This document shows, piece after piece, positions 1 to 5,531 of a stretch of DNA of 16,380 nt (the stretch's first letter is position 1; each line of letters begins with the position of its first letter). A model generated the notes under the pieces. It saw only the letters and a program-made list of their open reading frames with translations, had not been told where the DNA came from and did no database searches. Source of the DNA: an uncultured Collinsella sp. (GTDB lineage Bacteria > Actinomycetota > Coriobacteriia > Coriobacteriales > Coriobacteriaceae); contig CAAENB010000001.1 of assembly GCA_900757235.1 (NCBI GenBank), forward strand, positions 1 to 16,380. Reading direction: 5' to 3'. Both the position numbers and the translations under genes were made by a program.

Positions 1-23
1 GCGGACGGGTTGATATAGGGAGA

Positions 24-55
24 GGGCCTGACCCCATATCGTTGGGGCCAGGCCC
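24..55 (+). terminator. Terminator-like hairpin
   Basis: GGGCCTGACCCC at 24-35 pairs with GGGGCCAGGCCC at 44-55 with one mismatch and an 8-nt loop. A short T run follows at 58-61. It would end a plus-strand transcript entering from the left of the window; its gene is not visible. Confidence 0.55.
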
Positions 56-150
56 GATTTTGCCTCTTGACAATGTCCTGCTCATATTAAAAGGAACGTT
101 CCAAACTGCAGACAGAAAAAGAACGTCCCCAGGCGCCGGCATTTCAAGAG

Positions 151-179
151 CACTCATTTAAGTCTGTCCCCAATGAGTG
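151..179. repeat. 8-bp inverted repeat in intergenic DNA
   Basis: CACTCATT (151-158) and AATGAGTG (172-179) form a perfect 8-bp inverted repeat around 13 nt. A perfect palindrome, GGAACGTTCC, lies nearby at 93-102. I see no gene between 56 and 374; the short open frame on the minus strand at 144-341 runs through these hairpins and I do not regard it as coding. Confidence 0.4.
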
Positions 180-200
180 GGAGTAATCAGAGACCCTTTG

Positions 201-233
201 CGAGGGAGGCCGGACGTGGCCTTCCTCGTTTTT
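201..233 (+). terminator. Rho-independent terminator
   Basis: CGAGG/CCTCG (201-205, 224-228) continues through one mismatch into AGGCC/GGCCT (207-211, 218-222) around a 6-nt loop, followed by TTTTT (229-233). This is a good plus-strand terminator. It lies just outside the IS200-like left end and may protect it from read-in or belong to a lost upstream gene. Confidence 0.7.
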
Positions 234-239
234 ATTCAT

Positions 240-299
240 GGACTTTAGTCCGTGCCGCGCGGCACGCGCGGCATAGAAAGCCACCCGCTCAGCGGGTGG
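240..299. repeat. Cluster of three palindromes, possible IS200/IS605-type end
   Basis: Three perfect palindromes follow one another: GGACTTTAGTCC (240-251), GTGCCGCGCGGCAC (252-265) and CCACCCGCTCAGCGGGTGG (281-299). Subterminal hairpins of this kind are typical of single-strand transposons of the IS200/IS605 family, and an IS200 tnpA start lies about 75 bp downstream. Assignment to such an end is inference; no complete element is present. Confidence 0.4.
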
Positions 300-325
300 A
301 GGCCAATTTCCGCTACGCGACAAAA

Positions 326-376
326 ACCTTCCCCCTAGCATGAGGATTGTTCAGGTCATCATACTAGGGGGAAGGT
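326..376 (+). mobile_element. IS200-type left-end leader hairpin
   Basis: ACCTTCCCCCTAG (326-338) and CTAGGGGGAAGGT (364-376) form a perfect 13-bp inverted repeat, with a smaller ATGA/TCAT repeat inside it (340-343, 356-359). In IS200 elements a long inverted repeat precedes tnpA and limits read-in transcription and translation. Here it sits directly on a tnpA start, which supports the assignment. Confidence 0.7.
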
Positions 377-443
377 GATTGCTGTGGCCCAGAAAGCCAA
401 CAGCCTCGCGCACACGAAATGGCTGTGCAAGTACCGCATCGCA
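375..443 (+). pseudogene. tnpA: IS200 TnpA transposase, N-terminal fragment only
   Basis: From GTG 384 (or in-frame GTG 375) the frame reads AQKANSLAHTKWLCKYRI, the recognisable N-terminus of the IS200 Y1 transposase (usual length about 150 residues). After about 20 codons the similarity stops, and the sequence continues as the 3' part of an unrelated gene in another frame. The HUH motif and catalytic tyrosine are missing, so this is a dead stub. It marks the left end of an IS200 insertion whose body and right end were lost, probably by deletion into the neighbouring gene. The open frame runs on to 872, but the later part is a shadow of DegV-like sequence and of the kinase gene. Confidence 0.75.
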
Positions 444-661
444 CCGAGGCCAAGCTCATCGCCGCCATCGTCGAGAAGCACCCCGAGGTGCGCTTTGCCG
501 CGAGCCGCACCTCGGCCCACGCCGACCTCTACGACCGCATGGAGCAGGCCCAGTGCGAGCGCGTGGCCAACGCGGTGGATGTCGTCCGCTCCGACATCAG
601 CCCCGCGCTTCTTGTCCACACCGGTCCAAACCTCGTGGGTGTGGCGGTCCAGGGACTCTAG
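444..661 (+). pseudogene. DegV-family protein, C-terminal fragment
   Basis: Frame 444-661 encodes about 70 residues ending at TAG 659-661. The end, SDISPALLVHTGPNLVGVAV, resembles the C-terminal strand and loop of DegV-family fatty-acid-binding proteins, where an H-x-GP motif close to the C-terminus contacts the lipid head group. A full DegV protein has about 280 residues, so about three quarters is missing. The 5' side is fused to the IS200 tnpA stub at about 440-446. ATG 419 is in the same frame but lies in transposase-derived sequence, so it is probably not a native start. The fragment ends before the two-way terminator at 696-745. The family call rests on the C-terminal pattern only and is moderate. 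Confidence 0.55.
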
Positions 662-695
662 TGGAGGCGGGGCGTCCTGCCCCAAAAACAAATGC

Positions 696-745
696 AAAAG
701 ACGAGCACTTCTTGCCGCTCAATTGGCGAGAAGCGCTCGTCTTTT
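696..745. terminator. Strong bidirectional terminator
   Basis: AAAAGACGAGC (696-706) pairs with GCTCGTCTTTT (735-745). The stem continues through one mismatch into CTTCT/AGAAG and GCC/GGC around an 8-nt loop. A-run and T-run flanks make it work in both directions: for the plus-strand DegV fragment and for the minus-strand ROK kinase that ends at 778. Confidence 0.85.
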
Positions 746-777
746 CTTAACGCGTTGTATGGCGGAGAGAGCGCAAG

Positions 778-1662
778 TTACGCGAGCGCCCTTCTTGCCA
801 GCTCGGCCGCGCCGAGGATTCCTTGGTCGCCGCCGCAGCCCGGGGCGCAGATGTAGCTCTCCATGTCCTTAAGCTCGGCGGTCTGGATGTAGCCACCCAG
901 ATATTCGAGGGTCTTCTTGCGGACGATGCCGTAGAGCTGCTCCTGGTGCATCACGCCGCCGCCGAGGACGATGCGGCGAGGCGAGTACATGAGCACGAGG
1001 TTCGCGCACATCTGCCCCAGATAATCCCCCTCGAGCGCCCACACCTCATCGTTGTCCGCGAGCTCGGCCGCGGGCTTTCCCCAGCGCGCGGCGATGGCGG
1101 GGCCGGAGGCGAGCCCCTCGAGACAGCTCGCGTGGCTCGGGCAGACGCAGCGTCCCTCCTCGGTGGGACGGGTCCTTACCAGCATGTGACCGGCCTCGGG
1201 GTGCAGCATGCCGTGAAGGAGTCTGCCCGCGCACATGACGCCCGCGCCCACGCCGGTGCCGATGGTCACGTAGACGGCGTCCTCGAGCCCCTTGCAGCAG
1301 CCGAAGACCACTTCGCCGAGGCAGGCAACGTTAACGTCCGTGTCGTAGGCCACCGGAATCCCGAGGTCGTCGGCGAACGCGGCGCGAAGACCATGGCCTC
1401 GCCACGCGAGCTTGGGCGTCTGGAGGATGGAGCCGTAGCGCTCGTCGTTGGGGTCGACGCAGGTCGGGCCGAAGGCGCCGATGCCCAACGCGTCCACATC
1501 GCGGGCGGTGAACCACTCGATCATCTGCGGGACGGTCTTGGCGGGCGTAAGCGTCGGGGTCTCCATACGGTCGAGGACCTCGCCGTCGCCGGACACCACG
1601 GCACAGACCATCTTGGTCCCGCCGGCTTCGAGGGCGCCGAGCCTCATTTGCTTTTCGCTCAT
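778..1662 (-). CDS. ROK-family sugar kinase, fructokinase-like
   Basis: A 294-residue ROK kinase, expected to use ATP to phosphorylate a free hexose, most likely fructose, in the cytoplasm. The phosphate-binding motif ALEAGGTK is at 10-17. The catalytic region DTDVNVACLGE (107-117) places the likely base at Asp109. IGTGVGAG (134-141) is the second phosphate loop. The zinc-site pattern EAGH (156-159) with C172, C174, H177 and C180, followed by LEGLASGPAI, is typical of bacterial fructokinases of the ScrK/GmuE type. GGG at 234-236 is part of the adenosine site. ATG 1662 has a clear AAGGAGG ribosome site. It is the last gene of the PTS/GH172 operon, 79 bp after the GH172 gene with a hairpin between them. 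Glucose or mannose specificity cannot be excluded from sequence alone. Confidence 0.9.
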   Translation of the reverse strand: MSEKQMRLGALEAGGTKMVCAVVSGDGEVLDRMETPTLTPAKTVPQMIEWFTARDVDALGIGAFGPTCVDPNDERYGSILQTPKLAWRGHGLRAAFADDLGIPVAYDTDVNVACLGEVVFGCCKGLEDAVYVTIGTGVGAGVMCAGRLLHGMLHPEAGHMLVRTRPTEEGRCVCPSHASCLEGLASGPAIAARWGKPAAELADNDEVWALEGDYLGQMCANLVLMYSPRRIVLGGGVMHQEQLYGIVRKKTLEYLGGYIQTAELKDMESYICAPGCGGDQGILGAAELARRALA

Positions 1663-1674
1663 GTGATCCTCCTT

Positions 1675-1714
1675 ACAAAGGGACGCCCGCAGTCATGGTC
1701 AACCGCGGGCGCCC
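1675..1714 (-). terminator. Intercistronic hairpin between GH172 gene and kinase gene
   Basis: GGGACGCCCGC (1680-1690) pairs with GCGGGCGCCC (1705-1714) with one bulged base, around a 14-nt loop. On the minus strand it is followed by TTTGT and then by the kinase ribosome site. The U run is short, so it may be a leaky terminator or an mRNA-stabilising hairpin that sets kinase level apart from the upstream genes. Confidence 0.55.
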
Positions 1715-1741
1715 ATAACGTTGGCTTGTTTCGAGGCGACC

Positions 1742-2866
1742 CTACCTGGGCACGCGGTCCTGCCTTGCGGCAAACGGGGCGAGCACGGCGTGCGGCTCGC
1801 TTTGGTACCAGTAGGCGACGGTGGAGATGTCGTCCTCGCGCTCGTAGAGCTTGATGTCGTCGTTGCCGAGGTCCTGGAACGTCACGCGCAGGTCCTCCTT
1901 GAACGAGATCGGGTCGGGAAGGTGCCACCTGTAGAGGCCGTGCCTGGGCAGCGCGTCGTCGTTAGTCGCGAGCATCGGATTCGGGTTCGGCTTGCCCGCG
2001 CTGAAGCGGTCGCGCGTGGCGTCGCGCGTCGAGCGGTACGGGTAGCCGGCGAACAGCGTGTTGAAGCACTGCGCCTCGGGCAGCGCGTGGGGCGGCCTGT
2101 CGAGGAAGGCCCAGGCACCGCCGAAGTAGTCCTCGGCTCCCGTCGAGGTGACCGTGGGGAACTCCTCGTCGCCGTCGAGGAAGAACTTCATCTCGCCCTC
2201 GCCCCACCAATAGCGCTCCAGGGCGCACAGGGCCATGTAGGTGCCGACGTAGTAGCCCTTGCCGCGCACGCCGTCGAGCACGGTGTAGTCGACGCCCCTG
2301 CGGGTGCTGCGCTCGCGGTTAAAGCGGGCGTGGAAGTACATGGCGTCGTCCGGCACGTCGGTGAGCGCGTAGTTGAACGTGTAGAAGATGTACTTAATGA
2401 ACCCGGGGTGCTCGCTCGTAAGCGTGACCTTGGCGTGCTTCCTGAAGGGCATCTCGAAGTAGCAGTTCATGCCGCCCGTCGGGTTCACGCAGATGGGCAT
2501 CGAGTTGACGATGGCGCGCTCACCGAAGCCGTTGCAGAAGAAGTCGCCGACAGGGCACTCGACCGAGGGGGTCTCCTCGTCGTCCCAGTAGAAGCGCAGC
2601 ACGAGGTCACGCATGACGAAGCTGCCGGCGGCGGTCTTGTCGGGGACGGTCATCCAGATGTGGCGGATGATGCCGGGGCCCTCGATGTCCGCGAGCGTGA
2701 TGGTCTCGCCGGACTCAAGGGGCACGCAGCACGAGCCCTTGCGGCCGACGCCGAGGTGGCTGGCCGACATGGCGGCGCGGCCCTTCTCGCCCGTGATGTT
2801 CTCGGGGGTGATGGCGCGGCTTTCCTCACCGCCGTGCATCCACACGTCCTTAAGGAACTCTCTCAT
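1742..2866 (-). CDS. DUF2961 / GH172-family glycoside hydrolase
   Basis: A 374-residue protein of the DUF2961 family, now glycoside hydrolase family 172. The family hallmark FPTVTSTGAEDYFGGAW is at 236-252, with Glu245 in the invariant ED-Y-F motif. An acidic WGEGE stretch at 221-225 lies about 20 residues earlier, and LYRWHLPDPI at 311-320 is another typical segment. Characterised members act on furanosides, including difructose dianhydride I (a Bifidobacterium alpha-fructofuranosidase) and D-arabinofuranosides, with two glutamates as catalytic groups. The length fits a single two-jelly-roll unit. No signal peptide is visible, so it should act inside the cell on an imported sugar. AGGAGG lies 7 nt before ATG 2866, 12 bp after the EIIA gene. 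Being between a PTS and a fructokinase-like kinase suggests a fructose-containing substrate; this is inference. Confidence 0.88.
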   Translation of the reverse strand: MREFLKDVWMHGGEESRAITPENITGEKGRAAMSASHLGVGRKGSCCVPLESGETITLADIEGPGIIRHIWMTVPDKTAAGSFVMRDLVLRFYWDDEETPSVECPVGDFFCNGFGERAIVNSMPICVNPTGGMNCYFEMPFRKHAKVTLTSEHPGFIKYIFYTFNYALTDVPDDAMYFHARFNRERSTRRGVDYTVLDGVRGKGYYVGTYMALCALERYWWGEGEMKFFLDGDEEFPTVTSTGAEDYFGGAWAFLDRPPHALPEAQCFNTLFAGYPYRSTRDATRDRFSAGKPNPNPMLATNDDALPRHGLYRWHLPDPISFKEDLRVTFQDLGNDDIKLYEREDDISTVAYWYQSEPHAVLAPFAARQDRVPR

Positions 2867-2878
2867 CGTCGACCTCCT

Positions 2879-3277
2879 CTATTCGTCGTCGTCGCACTCG
2901 GCGGAACTGGCACCGTTCACGTAGATGATCTGCTGGCGCGCCTCGTTGACGAGGGCGTCGAAGTCGAGTTTCTCGTCGGGGCGCGCGAGCGCGACCGTCA
3001 TGGCGAGCGGGAGGTTGACACCCGCGATCACGTGGATCCGGTCGGAGGCGAAGCGGGAAAAGCGCTGGTTCACGCTGCCGCCGTACGCGTCGGTGAGGAC
3101 GACGACCTCGTCAGTGCCCGAAAGAGCCGCCTCGACCGCCGCGTCGAGCCCCTCGCCGTTGTCGTTCACGTAGGCGCACACGGCGTTGACGGCGTCGCCC
3201 TTACCCGTAAGGAACTCGAGGGTGTCCTTGAAGCCCTGGGCGAGAAGGGAATGGCTCGCCACAACTATCTTTCTCAT
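2879..3277 (-). CDS. PTS mannose/fructose/sorbose-family EIIA
   Basis: A 132-residue EIIA of the mannose family that takes phosphate from HPr and passes it to EIIB. The start MRKIVVASHSLLAQGF puts the phosphorylated histidine at His9, matching His10 of the E. coli ManX A domain. VVLTDAYGGS (59-68) and VIAGVNLPL (83-91) match the conserved core of this fold. It is a free-standing domain, not fused to EIIB. The C-terminus ends in an acidic tail (ECDDDE). The ribosome site is weak (GGTGA before ATG 3277). It lies 26 bp after EIID and 12 bp before the GH172 gene, in one operon. Confidence 0.93.
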   Translation of the reverse strand: MRKIVVASHSLLAQGFKDTLEFLTGKGDAVNAVCAYVNDNGEGLDAAVEAALSGTDEVVVLTDAYGGSVNQRFSRFASDRIHVIAGVNLPLAMTVALARPDEKLDFDALVNEARQQIIYVNGASSAECDDDE

Positions 3278-3303
3278 TGATTCACCAATCTCTTGGGTCG
3301 AAG

Positions 3304-4137
3304 CTAGGCGAGGATGCCGGCGGCGGAGGCGACCATCGCGAGGACGATCACCACGAGGATGAGGGCCGTCATGCTCGCGTTCTTCTTGGTAAGAAGGTAA
3401 TACGCGCTTCCCGTGATGGCGGCGGGGATCATGGCAGGCAGGATCTTGTCGAGCAGCGGCTGAATCTCCATCGCGACGTCGCCGAAGCTGAAGCTAATCG
3501 GGCAGGTGACGCCGATGACCGAGGCGATGAGGCAGCCGACCACGGTGAGGCCGAGCACGGAGGCGGCGGCAGTGAGGTTGGGAAGCTTCTCGCTGAAGTC
3601 GGTGACGAGCTTCACGCCCTGCTTGTAGCCGAACTCGAGGGCGTGCATGCGGACCCAGAAGATGGCCAGGATGAGCGCGAACCAGATGCCGGCTCCCACG
3701 GGGTTGCCCTCGATGGCCATGTAAGCGGCGATGGAGCCCATGATGGTCGGGATCATGGTCATGAGCAGGGAGTCGCCGACGCCGGCGAGCGGTCCCATGG
3801 TGCCGATCTTCAGGTCTTGGACGGCGTCCGCCGCCGCTAGGCCGTCGCGCTCCTCCATGGCCACGCAGGCGCCAAGGATGATGGCGGCGAGCCAAGGCTG
3901 GGTGTTGTAGTAGCGGAAGTGGTTGTTAAGCGCTTGCTTATAGTCCTCGTCGTTCGTGTAGATCTTCCTCAGGACCGGCGAGAGGGCGTAGGCGACTGAG
4001 GCGCCCTGCTGGGTCTGGTAGTTGAAGGTGCACACGCTCATGAGCCAGCGCCAGTTCGCGTTGCGCAGGTCCTTCTTGGTGACCTTGTAGCCGGAGGGCT
4101 TGCCCTCGGCGACGGCGGTGATGTTCTCGTTTTCCAT
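3304..4137 (-). CDS. PTS mannose/fructose/sorbose-family EIID
   Basis: A 277-residue membrane component that forms the sugar channel with EIIC. The N-terminal soluble part contains VTKKDLRNANWRWLMSVCTFNYQ, in which KKDL and the R-W-tract followed by NYQ are typical of EIID. IGTMGPLAGVGDSLLMTMIP (from about residue 112) is the conserved family loop. Hydrophobic segments follow, and the protein ends in a transmembrane helix (VVIVLAMVASAAGIL). The length is normal for the family. ATG 4137 starts 2 bp after the EIIC stop, with a GAGGATGAG ribosome site inside the EIIC end, so translation is probably coupled. Confidence 0.95.
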   Translation of the reverse strand: MENENITAVAEGKPSGYKVTKKDLRNANWRWLMSVCTFNYQTQQGASVAYALSPVLRKIYTNDEDYKQALNNHFRYYNTQPWLAAIILGACVAMEERDGLAAADAVQDLKIGTMGPLAGVGDSLLMTMIPTIMGSIAAYMAIEGNPVGAGIWFALILAIFWVRMHALEFGYKQGVKLVTDFSEKLPNLTAAASVLGLTVVGCLIASVIGVTCPISFSFGDVAMEIQPLLDKILPAMIPAAITGSAYYLLTKKNASMTALILVVIVLAMVASAAGILA

Positions 4138-4139
4138 GG

Positions 4140-4925
4140 TTACTCATCCTCTCCGATGAAGGCGTCTGCGGAAGCGTGGGCGGCGAGCTCGGTGTCCCTC
4201 TCGGCACGCTGGTAGAACGCAATCGCGAGGGCAACGCCGACGATGGCGGCGCCGATGATGGGCACGTTCAGGAAGGCTGAGAGGAAGAAGCCGGCGAGCA
4301 GGTACTGGAAGTACTTGGCGGTTGGCATGTAGCGGAGCAGCATGGCGATACCGACGGCCGGGAGCATCTTGCCGGCGAGGGTGAGGCCGGAGAGGAACCA
4401 CTGGGGCATGACCTCGAGGAGCCAGTTGACGGCGGGCTGGCCGAGCGTCACGGAGACAAAGACGGGCAGGGCGGCGCACAGGCCGAAGAGCGCGGGGCAG
4501 ACCCACAGGATGGCGTTCATCTGATTGAACTTACCCTCGTTGCAGAACTTCTGGGACTTCTCGACGACAAAGCCGTTGAGGATCTTGGCGACGACGTCGA
4601 GCTGGATGCCGAGCATGCCGACCGGCAGGCCGATGGCGAGGCCCGTGTCGGAGCCCAGGGTCACGCCGTAGGCGGTGGCGATGATGGCCATCGTGCCGTA
4701 GTCGGGAATGGAGGAGCCGCCGAAGCCCGCGACGCCGAGCTGCATGAGCTGAATGGTGCCGCCGATGACAAGGCCGGTCTTCCAGTCGCCCATGACGACT
4801 CCGGTGATGAGGCCCCAGAAAACGGCGTAATTGACGAAGATCATCGGGATGCCGTAGTAGTCCACGTGCTTGATGAAGGCCAGCAGGGTCAAAAGGACGA
4901 CCTGCAGGATAGTGAAGTTGACCAT
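4140..4925 (-). CDS. PTS mannose/fructose/sorbose-family EIIC
   Basis: A 261-residue permease subunit with several hydrophobic segments from residue 5 to about 240. The IGGTIQLMQLGVAGFGGSSI stretch, followed by P-D and an A-x-x-A-T-A-Y-G region, is the conserved EIIC signature of this PTS family. With EIID it translocates the sugar while EIIB phosphorylates it. The C-terminus is soluble and acidic. ATG 4925 follows the EIIB stop by 9 bp, with GGGGGAAAT as ribosome site. Substrate specificity cannot be read from the sequence with confidence; the neighbours point to a fructose-type sugar. Confidence 0.95.
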   Translation of the reverse strand: MVNFTILQVVLLTLLAFIKHVDYYGIPMIFVNYAVFWGLITGVVMGDWKTGLVIGGTIQLMQLGVAGFGGSSIPDYGTMAIIATAYGVTLGSDTGLAIGLPVGMLGIQLDVVAKILNGFVVEKSQKFCNEGKFNQMNAILWVCPALFGLCAALPVFVSVTLGQPAVNWLLEVMPQWFLSGLTLAGKMLPAVGIAMLLRYMPTAKYFQYLLAGFFLSAFLNVPIIGAAIVGVALAIAFYQRAERDTELAAHASADAFIGEDE

Positions 4926-4934
4926 ATTTCCCCC

Positions 4935-5408
4935 TTAGATGAGGTCTGCGACGGAGACGGGCTTGTCGGCGGGCACGAACTGGGCCGTCACCTTGACGCC
5001 ACGGGCGATGAGCGCCTTGTAGCTCTGGACGTTCTCGGCGGAGGCGTAGGCGCGCTGGGTGAGCTGGATGCCGTCCTCCTTGACGAGCGAGCCGCCGACG
5101 ACCAGCGACGGGAGCTCGACGCCCGACTCGACCAGGCGAAGCATCGTCTCGGGCTCCTTGGCGATGACGAAGACCTTCTCGCGGTCGTACTTGCCCGCGG
5201 CGAAGTTCTTGAGCGCGGTCTGCTCGGAGATGATCGAAACGGCCATGCCCGCGGGGCGCGCCATCCTCATGGTGGACTTCAGGACCTCGTCGCCGGCGAC
5301 CTTGTCGTCGATGACCATGACTCGGGTCGCGCCCGACACCGGGGCCCACTGCGTCACGATGATGCCGTGAAGCAGGCGATTGTCGATTCGTGCCATAACA
5401 ACACTCAT
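4935..5408 (-). CDS. PTS mannose/fructose/sorbose-family EIIB
   Basis: About 157 residues. The motif MARIDNRLLHGIIVTQW near the N-terminus is the phosphorylation site of this EIIB family; the acceptor is His14 counting from the chosen start. I chose ATG 5408 because it has an AGGAG ribosome site at the right distance and gives the usual length. An upstream in-frame start at 5477 would add 23 residues with no family similarity and no ribosome site. It takes phosphate from EIIA and transfers it to the entering sugar. It is the first PTS gene after the regulator, with a 123-bp gap that should hold the operon promoter. In LevR-type systems EIIB also signals sugar status by phosphorylating the regulator. 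Confidence 0.94.
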   Translation of the reverse strand: MSVVMARIDNRLLHGIIVTQWAPVSGATRVMVIDDKVAGDEVLKSTMRMARPAGMAVSIISEQTALKNFAAGKYDREKVFVIAKEPETMLRLVESGVELPSLVVGGSLVKEDGIQLTQRAYASAENVQSYKALIARGVKVTAQFVPADKPVSVADLI

Positions 5409-5449
5409 GTTTGCTCCTATCAAATGAAGTTTTACGTTCGGTACTGCCT

Positions 5450-5472
5450 CGGCGCTATCCGGATTCGCGCCG
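5450..5472. promoter_or_regulatory. Inverted repeat in the regulator-PTS gap
   Basis: CGGCGC (5450-5455) and GCGCCG (5467-5472) are a perfect inverted repeat with a nested ATCCGGAT palindrome in the loop. It is 42-64 bp upstream of the EIIB start and has no T run, so an operator or activator site is more likely than a terminator. I found neither a -24/-12 sigma-54 promoter nor a clear sigma-70 promoter in this gap. Confidence 0.4.
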
Positions 5473-5531
5473 GGCAAGGGGTTATCGGATTATTGAGGAC
5501 GCGCGGTCAGCTTGCGGCGGCGCGGGGAAGG

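Noticed and set aside
67..92. TTGACA at 67-72 as a promoter
   Set aside because: No -10 at a proper distance (best AT-rich stretch is only 12 bp away) and no gene directly downstream.
144..341. 65-residue minus-strand open frame
   Set aside because: It runs through a terminator and three palindromes and shows no domain; it is more likely repeat DNA.
823..1854. 343-residue plus-strand open frame
   Set aside because: It is antisense to the ROK kinase, whose motifs and ribosome site are clear.
1721..3280. 519-residue open frame on the plus strand
   Set aside because: It lies opposite GH172 and EIIA, both with clear family motifs. Its low-complexity Val/Ala/Arg/Gly composition is typical of antisense frames in GC-rich genes.
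5409..5531. Sigma-54 promoter expected for a LevR target
   Set aside because: No TGGC-N7-8-TTGC pattern was found on the minus strand of the gap.
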